A DNA stretch of 64,000 nt from NCBI GenBank assembly GCA_946811185.2, contig OX328106.1, forward strand, positions 49,302,311 through 49,366,310, read 5' to 3'. The DNA is from Hippopus hippopus. Taxonomy: Eukaryota; Mollusca; Bivalvia; Cardiida; Cardiidae. The first letter of the stretch is position 1. The number at the start of each line of letters is the position of its first letter. The notes beneath the pieces are model-generated. The model saw only the letters and a program-made list of their open reading frames with translations. It was not told the DNA's origin and did no database searches. This document shows, piece by piece, positions 35,815 to 46,984 of the stretch. Both the position numbers and the translations under genes were made by a program.

Positions 35815-37856
35815 GTCGATCTTTTGTGATAACAAATGGAAGTTCAAGTTTAACAGTGTGTGCAACAATTGAGGCAGATACAGAGTACATCACAGCTTAT
35901 GCACAATTTCCCGCCATGTTGGGTGGTACCGTTATCTTCAGACAGAAGGAAAGTTCACAGTCTGCTGATACACTCATGTACATAGACCTCTATTTTGTTG
36001 GCATGACAAAAATAGATGCACCACTCAAATGGCAGATCAATGCTGGCCAAGTGAAGATGGACATTGATGCTACAACTAGCTTGAATGACCGATGTGGTAG
36101 CACTATATTGGACTTGTATGACCCAGATGCGGCCAGTGGCACTGGTTGTACAACAGAAGATCATACGAATTGTAGAATTGGTGATCTTAGTGCTAAACAT
36201 GGAAATGTGACTTTACAAATTACAGGAAACACAAAACTGTTTTTTGGTGATTTAAGATTACCTCTCAGTGGAGATAATTCAATTATTGGTAAAACAATTG
36301 CCTTTCTGAATGGACAAGACTACTTTGCTTGTGCTAATATTGTCCAGTACCCAAGGATGGAAGGTATTTCTAAGTTCAGTAATGATGGTGTTGAAGGCAT
36401 GATTAAATACAATCAAAGATCTCCATTAGACCCTGTCACTGTGAATGTTAACTTGGACAATTTACGAATGAACGCTGGTGGTTATCATGTACATTTATAT
36501 CCTGTACCACAGAAACGTGGGATGAATGAGGTTGTTTGTGGGCAGAAGGATGTTGCAGGCCATTTTAATCCATTCAATGTTAGTACAGATGCCAGTGTGT
36601 ATCCGGTTGCTGGAAGTACAACACCGGATTTGTATGAAGTAGGAGATATCAGTGGAAAGTTTGGTTCACTGGCAAACTTAAATTCCTACAACAAAACATG
36701 GATTGATCCAAATCTTCAGCTTTATGGAAGAAACTCTATTGTTGGCAGAAGTATGGTGATTCACAAAAATGAGCAAGGCAGCCCTCGCTGGATCTGCTCA
36801 ACAATATGGCCAGGAGATGGCATGGCTATGAACACTGCCTATGCCAGATTTACATTTCCTTTTATTGGTTACATAATGTTGCGACAACCAAAAGATATGT
36901 GGTTTGCGGAAACCCAGATTTATGTTGAACTTAATTATGCAGCAAATGGTGACCAGACAAAAACCGAGGGACACACGTGGCATGTACATGAAGCCCCAAT
37001 TGGTAACGATATGCTGGTGTCTGAACAAGATAGATGCAAGTCTGTGGGGGCCCATTACAATCCATATAGCGTGGATTTGGGGGATGACTATGAGCCCGAA
37101 TGTAATTCAGATAAACAAATCCGATGTGAACTGGGTGATTTGTCTGGAAAGCATGGGAAATTAAACATTCGAACAGTATCTGGACTGAAAAGTAAATACT
37201 TTTTCACAGATCTGCAACTTCCTTTGTCTGGGCCACAAAGCATTGTAGGAAAATCTATTGTGATTCATAATAATACTCATCCTATTGAGAGATTAGGTTG
37301 TGGCGATGTCAACTTGAAGTTTCTCAGAACAGCTCAGGTCAATGCATGGACAGCTGCCGATGGGCAGGGAAGTCCAGTTGGTACTATTACTTTTTCACAG
37401 GATTGTGTCGATGTTCTCTCATGTCCAACTACAGTAGGTGTCCAACTCTCAGGGCTAAATGATCAGGTTGCAGGGTACCATGTTCATGAATACCCAACTG
37501 GGCCTAATACCCCACAAGCTCAGCTCTGTCTAGGCTCTGATACTGGTGGCCATCTGAACCCCTTTGGTGCTCCTTATCCTGTTCAATCTGGAAATAGTTT
37601 AGATGCATATGAAATCGGAGATTTAAGTGGGAAATTCAATCCATTAACTGGAACATCTTACTCAACAAATGTTTTGGATACTAACTTGCCAATGGAGGGA
37701 CCATTCAGTATTGTTGGAAGATCTATTGTCATACACAAAAACGATGCAGGGGCAACCAGATGGGCGTGTGGCAACATCATGGAGATAACTCCCGGGAGCA
37801 GACCCATTCAGGCTAAAGCAGAGTTTGTGGGAGATATACATGGAACTGTTTACTTC
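35815..37856 (+). CDS. SOD-repeat gene exon 4: end of repeat 1, repeats 2-5, start of repeat 6
   Basis: One 2042-bp exon for residues 118-798, phase 1 in and phase 0 out (GTAAGT). Repeat 2 keeps the fold signatures (GDLSAKHG, SIIGK, Cys211, Cys290) but has Gln191/Asn193 for HxH, Leu for the bridging His and Leu282 for the last Cu ligand, with Tyr287 for the catalytic Arg. Repeat 3 has His342, His344, His367, His434 and Arg442. Repeat 4 has His507, His509, His531, His602 and Arg610. Repeat 5 has His673, His675, His697, His758 and Arg766. Disulfide pairs are Cys359/Cys445, Cys525/Cys613 and Cys689/Cys769. In each the SOD1 zinc His80 position reads Glu in (C/Y)E(V/L/I)GD, while Asp83 is kept. 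The open frame runs on 34 codons past the donor, and exon 5 supplies the missing strand of repeat 6. Confidence 0.93.
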
Positions 37857-37960
37857 GTAAGTTTCTCAGTCTTCTTTTGTTATATGATTAGTTTGGCCTG
37901 TTTGTTACCAAATACTGTACAAAAAAAACCTCTTTTTTTCACTTCTGCATTTTGCATTTG

Positions 37961-38187
37961 TTAAACTCTTTATCACACAGCAAAATTTCAGACAGGTCCA
38001 AAATTGAGGTGTATACAGAAGACGATTTAAATAATAATCAAATGAAAGTGTTGTTTTTATGAAAGGATAGAAAACATTGTTGAAAAAGGAGAAAATGCTG
38101 GCTACCAGCATTTTCTCCTTTTTCTACAATGTTTCCAAAAACCCTTTCCATCAGGGTTGTAAAACTCGGGATTGTGTGGGAAAGAAA
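37961..38187. mobile_element. Family A palindromic MITE
   Basis: TTAAACTCTTTATCACACAG to GGGATTGTGTGGGAAAG; core present. A decayed copy follows at 38200-38421. Confidence 0.78.
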
Positions 38188-38602
38188 TAAATCTTTACTA
38201 GACCTCAGCATTTTTTACCTATCTGAATCGGAAGCTTTAAATTTTGCAGACATAAAATCTGAAATAGCTCACCAGGTTGATTTCTGCCTTCAAAGAAAAT
38301 ACTGTGGGAAAAGAAAAAAAAATGCTTCTTACCAGTATTTTTCTTTTTCTCCAACTAACATTTCTGGAGGCTTCTTTTAATAGAGTAAAAAATACAGGCA
38401 ATTGTTTGGTAAAGGGTTAAAAACATTGTTGAAAAAGGAGAATTTACTTATGCAACCCTTTACCAAAAAATCTCATGTTTTAATTGTCTTGCTATAGACA
38501 AATTTTGAAAAGGAAGTGTGAAAGGATAAAATGCTGGTTATCAGCATCTTCTCCCTTTTGCACAATGTTTTCTACCCTTTCAAAGACCATTGCTACTGCT
38601 TG

Positions 38603-40041
38603 TTAGCTCACCTGAGCACAAAGTGCTCAAGGTGAGCTTTTGTGATTGTGCTGTGTCCGTCATCCGTCGTGCGTCGTCTGTCTTGTGTCGTCAACTTTTA
38701 GTTTGTGTACACTCTAGAGGCCACATTTTCAGTCGGATACTCGTGAAACTTGGTCAGAATCTTTGTCATGATAATATCTCGGACGAGCTTGATAATGGGT
38801 CATGTCGGGTCAAAAACTAGGTCACTAGGTCAAATCTAAGAATAACCTTGTGTACACTCTAGAGGCCACATTTTCAGTCCAAAACTCCTGAAAGTTGGTC
38901 AGAATGATTGTCTTGATAATATCTCGGACAAGTTTGAAAATGGGTCATGTGGGATCAAAAACTAGGTCACTGGGTCAAATCTTAGAAAAACCTTGTGTAC
39001 GCTCTACAGGCCACATTTACAGTCCAAAACTCCTGAAAGTTGGTCAGAATGTTTGTCTTGATGATATCTCAAAAGAGTTTGAAAATGGATCATGTCTGGT
39101 CAAAAACTAGGTCACTAGGTCAAATCTTAGAAAAACCTTGTGTACTCTCTAGAAACCACATTTTCAGTCAGATACTCTTGAAAGTTGGTCAGAATGTTTG
39201 TCTTGATGATACCTTGGATGAGTATTAAAATGGGTCATGTCGGGTCAAAAACTAGGTCACTGGGTCAATTCTTAGAAAAACCTTGTTTACGCTCTACAGG
39301 CCACATTTTCAGTCCAAAACTCCTAATTCGAAAATGGGTCATGTCAGGTCAAAAACTAGGTCACTTGGTCAAATCTTAGAAAAACCTTGTGTACACTCTA
39401 CAGGCCACATTTTCAGTCCAAAACTCCTGAAAGTTGGTCAGAATGTTTGTCTTTATGATATCTCGGATGAGTTTGATAATGGGTCATGTGGGGTCAAAAA
39501 ATAGGTCACTAAGTCAAATCTTAAAAAAAACCTTGTGTACGCTCTAGAGGCCACATTTTCAGTCAGATACTCTTGAAACTTGGTCAGAATGATTGTCTTG
39601 GTGATATCTCAAAAGAGTTTGATATTGGATAATGTCGGGTCAAAAACTAGGTCACTAGGTCAAATCTTAGAAAAACCTTGTTTACGCTCTAGAGGCCACA
39701 TTTTCAGTCAGATACTCGTGAAAGTTGGTCAGAATGTTTGTCTTGATTATATCTTGGAAGAGTATGAAAATGGGTAATGTCGAAAAAAAAAACTAGGTCA
39801 CTAGGTCAAATCTTCGAAAGCCTTGTGTACTTTTTAGAGGCCACATATTTAATGCAGTACTCATGAAACTTGGTCAGAATGTTGGTCTTGAACCAGTTTG
39901 CAAGTGGGTCATTTCAGGTCAATAACTCATGAAAATCTTGGTAGAATGTTTGTCATAATATCTCAAAAGAGATTGAAAATGAGTCATGTTTGGTCAAAAG
40001 ACTCAGGTGAGCGACTTCAGGGCCATCATGGCCCTCTTGTT
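38603..40041 (+). mobile_element. Helentron-like element with nine 145-bp internal repeats
   Basis: Starts TTAGCTCACCTGAGCACAAA and ends ACTCAGGTGAGCGACTTCAG, hairpin AGGGCCATCATGGCCCT, CTTGTT. Repeat starts lie near 38703, 38848, 38993, 39138, 39283, 39388 (a 40-bp deletion copy), 39533, 39678 and 39823. It sits in intron 4 on the sense strand; its small open frames are repeat translations. Confidence 0.78.
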
Positions 40042-40175
40042 TTACAGTGAATTTCTTGTCTGATTTCAATTTAGACAAGCCTATAATTGAATCCTTTTTT
40101 TTCAAGATATTTTTTGGATACTAAAAACTGGATAGTTTCATAAAACTTGAAAGAGCTATTATTATCTTTTTCCAG

Positions 40176-40346
40176 TCCCAATACAAATACTCCAATGGTG
40201 ATTTAAGCGACACATTTATCGTGGTTGACGTGAAATACAGAAATGATTCCCAGACAACAGGACATAACTGGCATGTGCACGAGAACCGAGTGATCACAGA
40301 CTGTGCTAGCTGCGGGCCTCACTATAACCCCTTCATGGTGGATGTG
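40176..40346 (+). CDS. SOD-repeat gene exon 5: Cu-site part of repeat 6
   Basis: 57 codons, phase 0 at both ends (acceptor TTTTTCCAG, donor GTAAGA). Encodes residues 799-855 with HNWHVHE (His831, His833), then CASCGPHYNPF with the bridging His847 and the disulfide Cys. A mucin- or linker-type reading can be excluded because the order HxH then HYNP is exactly that of repeats 3 to 5. Confidence 0.92.
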
Positions 40347-40386
40347 GTAAGACACCCCTTTTGTTTGTATCAACCACTTGTTAACT

Positions 40387-40592
40387 CTTTCACTACTGAA
40401 TAAATAAATTTCATTTTCTCAAAGGCTAAAAATACATTTTCTCTGCAAGATTCAGAGACAGTTCAGTCATAAACTAGAATGTAGCAGTGGACAGTGCAGA
40501 TCAGAGGTCAGACTACATGGTCTATGCAGTCTTATCTTGATCTACACTGTCGGCAAAAGCTTCTGGTGTCATTAATGGTATGGAAAGAGTTA
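40387..40592. mobile_element. Family B subtype c
   Basis: TAACTCTTTCACTACTGAAT with AGGCTAAAAATACATTTTCT, hairpin at 40491-40553, end GGTATGGAAAGAGTTAA. Copies also at about 45430-45635, 50487-50690 and 53978-54165. Begins about 40 bp after exon 5. Confidence 0.78.
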
Positions 40593-41338
40593 ACTCAGCT
40601 GTTTTTGAAGAAAACATCCAGATTGTCATAGTATCATTGCAGAGTTGTCATTTGCGTTGTCGTCATGAGGAAACTTTGACATTTTTTTTGTATGCCATTT
40701 ACCGAGTATACATGTGTGTAAACAGCAACTAGTTTTTTACTTGCAAAAGTGGATCTCATACCCTTAGACCATTTTTGAAACAGGTATGCTTCTTTTTCTG
40801 CGTAGAAATTTTATCTAGAGAGGCTGAGCATTGGCACCTGCATATTATGCTTTTCGTTAATGTATTGGGAAATGATGGTGGTTTATAAGGTTTGATAATT
40901 CATGGTTCCGTCCAGTAAAATTAACTAATTTCATAGCAACTGGTACAGAACTTTCTTTAGACAAAGGGTCCCCTGGAGTACCGTCTTATTTACAATTCCA
41001 TAAGTTTTTGCGCAAGAATTTGTAACTGTATGCCTTTGTTCAGAATTCCAAAATTTGTAAATCCGTTTTACTAAACTCTCTTATTAACTTTGCAAATTTT
41101 CATAAATAAATTTTTTGTTACTCTTCAATTGAAGGTGGAAAGTGTTCCAGCACACTTGGTACCCAGGTAAACAGTGTGCACCATTCAACCAGAGGGAAAT
41201 ATGACATAATTTATATGCATTTATCCTACATTTCTAGGGCTTTATGTAATATTGTAATGCCTTCTTATGTGGCGGGGATATGCCACAGGATATTACCGAA
41301 AACAACTGCACTGGATTTCGATGAAAATCAGAACAAAA

Positions 41339-41556
41339 AGGGGTTAGAAGCATGAAATGAATAGAATATTTGTTGTTTTTTTTCAGTGAAAGATTGAAAT
41401 TTATTTCATCTTGTGAACATAATCGGTAATACATGTATTTTCATGAGTAGCACAGCCGATTGTGAAAATATTACCGATGATGTTCACTTGATGAAATAAA
41501 TTTCAATCTTTCACCGAATAAAACAAATATTCTATTTATTTCATGCTTCTAACCCC
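41339..41556. repeat. Foldback repeat in intron 5
   Basis: GGGGTTAGAAGCATGAAATG to TGAAATTTATTTCATC is mirrored by GATGAAATAAATTTCA to CATGCTTCTAACCCC around a ~25-bp centre. Confidence 0.72.
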
Positions 41557-41559
41557 TTC

Positions 41560-41746
41560 AAAGCAGTTGCAGACAACAAATTTGATGTTGCTTGAATGAC
41601 TTAAATTTGTCTATAAAAGAGCAGAAAACATTGTGGGAAATTGAGAAAATGCTGGTTACCAGTATTTTCTCCTTTTCCCACCATGTTTTCAAAATTTTTT
41701 AATTCTTTATGGTGTTTAAAACACAAGACTGTTTGGTAAAGGTTAA
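41560..41746. mobile_element. Family A palindromic MITE, 5' shortened
   Basis: Core intact, right end GTTTGGTAAAGGTTAA 48 bp before exon 6. Its left arm merges with the foldback repeat at 41339-41556. Confidence 0.75.
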
Positions 41747-41794
41747 AGCTTCTAAGATGCTTATTTGACCCCCTGTATGCTTTTTCTTCCATAG

Positions 41795-41939
41795 GATAAC
41801 AACTATGATGAATGTTCCATCTACAACCCACTCAGATGTGAAATGGGAGATCAGTCCAAAAAAGTAGGGCAGTATACCATTGGCGGAGGCAAAAGATTTT
41901 TCACAGACATCAACTTGAACTTGGAAGCAACTTATTCTG
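41795..41939 (+). CDS. SOD-repeat gene exon 6: zinc-loop region of repeat 6
   Basis: Residues 856-904, phase 0 in (TTCCATAG) and phase 1 out (GTAAAT). Encodes YDECSIYNPLRCEMGDQS, then FFTDINLNL. The CEMGD segment shows Glu at the SOD1 His80 zinc position and the conserved Asp83 equivalent. It lines up with YEPEC...RCELGDLSG of repeat 4, so repeats 4 and 6 share one subtype. Confidence 0.9.
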
Positions 41940-42009
41940 GTAAATTTTATCTTTGGCAATTGCTGCTTGCTTGTTTAGCCCTATGCTACTCCCTTTCCAG
42001 TTTTAAAGT

Positions 42010-42583
42010 TTTAAAACTAGGTCACTTGGCCAAATCTTAGAAAAACCTTGTTTGCACTCAAGAGGCAACATTTTCAGCCTTATACTAATGAAACTTGGTC
42101 AGATTGCTTGCCCTGATGATATCTTGTACGAGCATGAAACTGGGTCATTTTGGGTTAAAAAAATAGGTTACTGTGCCAAATTTGAAAAAAAAAAAAAAAA
42201 AAAAAACTTGTGTGCTGTCTAGAGGCCACATTTTCAGCCTGATACTCATGAAACTAGGTCAAAGGGTTTGTCTTGATGATATCTCAGTGAATTGTGAAAT
42301 TGGGTCACCTCAGGTCTAAAAAGTAGGTCATAAGCCAAATCTTAGATAAACCTTGTGTGCACACTACAGGCCAAATTTTCAGCCTGATACTCATGAAACT
42401 AGGCCAGAGTCTTTGTCTGGATGATATCTCTGACAAGTTCAAAAGTAGGTCAAGTTGGTCAAAATCTAGGTAACTTACATGCATGCGTTCTACATCATTA
42501 AAACTAGGATCTCTTCAGCTTTATCAACCATAGATGACTTTACTTAGGTGAGCGCTTGAGGGCCAGTGGCCCTCTTGTTTTTT
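42010..42583 (+). mobile_element. 5'-truncated Helentron-like element
   Basis: Three internal repeats related to those at 38603, ending TTAGGTGAGCGCTTGAGGGC, hairpin GAGGGCCAGTGGCCCTC, TTGTT. The 5' hairpin end is missing. Intron 6, 70 bp after exon 6. Confidence 0.7.
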
Positions 42584-42818
42584 AGATACCATGATAAATG
42601 AGAGATATTAATTTCTTTCCCTCCAATAGCAAAGATCATTTTTTAAAGCTGGCACTGTTAGGATTGACTTAAATTGGTTTGAAAAAAGTGATATACTAAT
42701 AAGTAAATTCTTTAAATGCAAAATATACCTGTTATGTAAAAAAATGTTATGTAAGCAATTTTATTCTCTTCATTACTTTATTAAATATGTCACACCCTGA
42801 TAAATACGAGAAGATGTT

Positions 42819-43560
42819 ATTACCCTTTACCCCACAATACTGAGTTTTAATGACCCTTAAAAAAAGAAAACTATTGAAAAAAATTGCAGGAAATGGAGAA
42901 AATGCTGGTAACCAGCACTTTCTCCTTTTCCCACCATGTTTTCCATCCTATTAAAGACAAATCCCATATTTTGAGTGATAGATGATTTATCTTCTGAAAA
43001 TGCTTTCAATTTGGACCAGACTAAAATTTTGTCGTTTGGCAAAGAGTTAGAAGTCCTAGGTGACACAGATTTGTGACAGGCTTTAAACTCAGTACCCAAT
43101 GATAAAATTCTTGACATGTCCAATTTCAATGCATTTGTAGACAACAAATTAAATGTGGCTGGAATGATGAGACTTTCTGTGGGAAAAGGAAAAAAATGCT
43201 GGAAACCAGCATTTGCATCCTTTTTTTCAACAATGTTGTCAAAGGCTTTATTTATTAGGGTCATTAAGAAATAGGGATTGTGTGGTAGAGGGTGAAGTTA
43301 CAAGTCACTGTTTTTCTTGGTAAAGGCTGCTGCTGAAATATTAACCCTTTAGCACACAATCCCGTGTTTTAACAACCCTGAGAGAGCAGCAGCAGCCTTT
43401 TGAAAACATTGTGGGAAAAGAAGAAAATGCTTTTAACCAGCATTTTCTCCCTTTACCACAATGTTTTCTTCCCTATCAAAGACAGAAAATCACCATTTGA
43501 GTCACATTTAATTAGTCATCTGTAAATGTAAAAATGTAAAAATTGTTAGAGTCAGACGAC
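42819..43560. mobile_element. Three consecutive family A elements
   Basis: Copies at about 42819-43050, 43078-43296 and 43341-43560, each with the AAAATGCTGG core, in mixed orientations. Confidence 0.78.
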
Positions 43561-43639
43561 ATTGAAATTTGTAGCACCTTGATTTACATGTATCAACTGT
43601 TGTGAACATCATAACATATTTGATCTTTTTCAGAAAGAC

Positions 43640-43850
43640 AAAAAAGTAGACTTGTCCAAATTGAAAACATTTGCAGACGACAATTTAATTGTGACTTAAG
43701 TAATGGAATTTGTTTTTGATAGGGTAGAAAACATTATGGGAAAAGGAAAAAATGCTGGTAACCAGCATTTTCTCCTTTTCCCAAAATGTTTTCAGAAGGC
43801 ATGATATTCTTAGGGTCACTAAAACTCGGGATTGTGTAGAGAAAGGGTTA
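43640..43850. mobile_element. Family A palindromic MITE
   Basis: Arm GTAGACTTGTCCAAATTGAA, core, right end TAGAGAAAGGGTTA. Confidence 0.78.
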
Positions 43851-44383
43851 TAAAAGGTGTGCTAGTGTGTTTGAACATTTTATCTTTATAGTTTACAAGC
43901 TAATTTAGTCATAAAGTTTTGAAGTTTTGGCTATATAGCATTTGCAAGAGGTTGTCTGTAAACAGTAAAGTATTTACAAAACATGAGTTCACATTGAACT
44001 TTTCACATAAAATATGAGAGGAATTTTAAAGCTCTTTCCATGCCAGGCTAATGAAACTGATTCTTTATAGAGTCATAAAATTCAGACCAAAATATAGAAT
44101 TCTGAAGATTTTCTTGATGAATATATAGTTGCATATATATTTGAAACTATTGGACAGTGTATGCTAAGATTGGAATGCCCATTCTGTACATCCTGATCTT
44201 TGTCTACACTATATGCAGGCTGTTTTGGGTCACCTACAGCATTCATAAGATATCAGGTCTAACCCATTACTGAATTTGTCTATGTTGTGCATATCCCTAT
44301 ATACTCCTACTTTGCTGTATCAGCGGAGTAGCCAAACTGGCTTTACCACACTGGCTTATGTTAGACGTATCAAAATATTGTTC

Positions 44384-45045
44384 AACCCTTTACCACACAA
44401 TGACGACTTTTAACACCCCTGATAGAGAAAGCTTTTGAAAACATTGTGGGAGAAAATGCTGGTTACCAGCATTTTTCTCCTTTACCCACAATGTTTTCTA
44501 CTCTATCAAAGAAAAATCATTTCATATGAACCACATTGAAACTGTCATCTGCAAATGCTTTCAATTTGGACAGGTCTAAAATTTGTCGTGTGGTAAAGGG
44601 TTAACTCTTTTAACTCTTTACCACACAAGAAAAATTCAGACTTGTCCAAATTGGAACCAATTTCAGAGGTCAATTTAAATTTGGCTCAGATGATGGAATT
44701 TGTCTTTGATATGTAGAAAAGATTGTGGGAAAAGGAGAAAATGCTGGTTACCAGCATTTTCTCCTTTTCCCACAATGTTTTCTAAAGGCTTCTTCTTCGG
44801 GTTCGTTAAAGCTCGGGATCGTGTTGTAAAGGGTTAAAAAACAAAAAAACTTTGGACCAGCCCAAATCTAAAGTGCTTGTAGATGACAAATTAGTTTTTG
44901 CTTGATTGATGATTTCTGTCTTTGATAGTGTAAGAAATATTTTGGGAAAAGGAGAAAATTCTGGTTACCAGTATTTTCTCCTCTTCCCACAATGTTTTTA
45001 GAAGTCCTCTTCCTCAGAGTTTTACAGTATTTGGGATTGTCCTCA
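44384..45045. mobile_element. Three consecutive family A elements
   Basis: 44384-44604 ends GTGTGGTAAAGGGTTAA, 44610-44837 has both TTAA ends, about 44845-45045 is decayed; the last ends some 90 bp before exon 7. Confidence 0.82.
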
Positions 45046-45133
45046 AAATAAGCTTGATTATGTCATATTTGATCTGATAGATATCAAGATCTTAAAAAAA
45101 CCCTAAACTTTGGGTTTGTATTTTCTTCTACAG

Positions 45134-45263
45134 CTGCCAAAAGATCCGTTGTGTTTCATGCTGCCAATGGGGGTGCGGACAGGATTGCCTGCGCTTCGAT
45201 CATACCACACGGAAATTCTGCTGTTCATAGTGATCTGTCATTTACTAAAAAAACTTACCAGAG
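45134..45263 (+). CDS. SOD-repeat gene exon 7: end of repeat 6
   Basis: Residues 904-946, phase 1 in (TTCTACAG) and phase 2 out (GTGGGT). Encodes RSVVFHAANGGADRIACASI, with the fourth Cu-ligand His912, catalytic Arg920 and disulfide Cys923, followed by a linker of about 20 residues. The donor GTGGGT is less canonical than the others, but phase continuity with exon 8 supports it. Confidence 0.88.
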
Positions 45264-45644
45264 GTGGGTTGTTATCATTTTTTTCCCCTCCCGCTTTTTT
45301 TTACCACGATGTTTTCTTAATTTACCAATTGAAAGACAGACTTTATCTTTGAGCAACATCTAGTTTGTCATCTGCAACTGTATTAAATTTAGGCGAATCT
45401 ACAGTTTTCTTATCTGGTAAAGAGTTAATGCTTTCACCATCAAATAGACAAATTACATCATTCCAGGACCATAAATACTGTTCTGTTGCAAGATGAACAC
45501 ACAGTTCGGTCATAATCTTGAATGAAGTAATCTAGAAGTACGTACAGTTTGAATCACAGAGCAGACCGCACATGTTTGATCTTGATCTACGCAGTCCACA
45601 AAAGCTTCATGTGTCATCTATAGTAAGGAAAGTTCTATGTTTAC

Positions 45645-45854
45645 CCCATGAAAAATTTTTAGACTAGTCTATTTTGAAAGTATTTGCAAGCAACTAACTC
45701 TGTGTGGCTCAAATGAATTGAGTTATGATGCAAAGGGTAGAAAATATAGTGGAAAAAAGAGAAAATGCTGGTTACCAGCATTTTCTCCTTTTCCCGCTAT
45801 ATTTTCAAAGCCTTTTTTGCATAGGGTATTACGTTGTTGACTGAAGGTTTAAAT
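45645..45854. mobile_element. Family A palindromic MITE
   Basis: Good core; right end TTGTTGACTGAAGGTTTAA is 30 bp before exon 8. Confidence 0.76.
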
Positions 45855-45883
45855 TAATACTTCTATATCTTTTTCTCTTACAG

Positions 45884-45996
45884 CCCAGAAGTTGAAGAGA
45901 GAGTAGCTCTTAGCATTGGGACCAGTGTTTCCAATGTTCTAGTTACACATAAGCTGGAAACTATCTCTTGTACAACAGTTACTGTATTTTTCCTGG
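45884..45996 (+). CDS. SOD-repeat gene exon 8: first half of C-terminal domain
   Basis: Residues 947-984, phase 2 in (TCTCTTACAG) and phase 1 out (GTAAGT). Encodes a helix-like start (PEVEERVALSIGTSV), then two strand-like runs (SNVLVTHKL and CTTVTVFFLG). No SOD signature is present. I do not recognise the domain. Confidence 0.82.
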
Positions 45997-46019
45997 GTAA
46001 GTGGTTAAGCTCCCATAAC

Positions 46020-46199
46020 TTCTAAATTTAAAAAAATTGCAGACGACAATATAACATGGTTCAAAAATTGAAATTCGTTTTTGGAGGGGTAGAAAAACAT
46101 CGTAGGAAAAGTAGGAAATGCTGGATACCAGCATTTTCTCCTTTTCCCACAATATTTTCGAAAGGTCATTTAAGTCGTTATTGTGTGGTAAAGGGTTAA
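46020..46199. mobile_element. Family A palindromic MITE
   Basis: Core at 46110-46145, right end GTGTGGTAAAGGGTTAA. Begins about 25 bp after exon 8. Confidence 0.75.
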
Positions 46200-46685
46200 T
46201 TCTTTACAAAACAATCCAGAGTTTTAAAAAAGCCATCTGTCACTGTGTTTTTTTCTCTTATTATTCATTTACCTCATGTACCTGAGAAAACATGTTTTTG
46301 TCAAATGTCTTTTAACCCTATACCAGCATGGTAATCAGCTTTTTGTCCTTTCGTTTGACTAGACTTGACAGAGATGGTGATGTAAAACCTCTTTGGTATC
46401 TTTTGCTAGAGGACAGAAAGTACAAACCTAGAGTGCATGGCACTCAAAATGTCAAGTTCAAGGCAAACTAATGCTTAACCCTGCACCACACAGTCCCGAG
46501 TTTTAACTATCCTATAGAGCAAAGCATTTTCTTCTTTCCTAGCAGTGTTTTCTACCAATCCAAATAAAAATTCAGTCACTTACGAAATATGTAATTTGTT
46601 GTTTGCAAGTAGCAAAAATTTTCGACCCATGTCAGCATGCGCCGATTTTACAGGTCAACATGGGTCGATACTTTTGGCAGATAGC

Positions 46686-46913
46686 TTAATCCATTACCGC
46701 ACAATACCGACTTTTAACGACCTTGAGAAAGAAGCCTTTTGAAAACAATGTGGGAAAAGGAGAAAATGCTGGTAACCAGCATTCTCTCCTTTTCCCACAA
46801 TGTTTTCTACCCATCAAAGAAAAATTGCACCATTTGAACCAAATTGAAATTGTCGTCTGCAAATGCTTTCAATTTGGAGGAGGCTAAAATTTTGTCATCT
46901 GGGAAAGGGTTAA
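46686..46913. mobile_element. Family A palindromic MITE, reverse orientation
   Basis: TTAATCCATTACCGCACAAT to TCTGGGAAAGGGTTAA; full core; 71 bp before exon 9. Confidence 0.84.
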
Positions 46914-46984
46914 GCCCCCTTTTAACAGTGCATGGATCAGTTTTTGAACTATCCAATAATATATATTTACCATATTTTTTCCAG

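Noticed and set aside
37857..37964. Extension of exon 4 to the stop at 37964
   Set aside because: GTAAGT at 37857 is a consensus donor and exons 5-7 supply the missing parts of repeat 6 in the right order.
38590..39777. Series of + strand open frames with similar peptides
   Set aside because: The similar peptides come from translating the 145-bp internal repeats; they have no codon bias or splice structure.
38703..39970. Regular repeats resembling a CRISPR array
   Set aside because: Units of ~145 bp have no short repeats with unique spacers; the sequence is eukaryotic.
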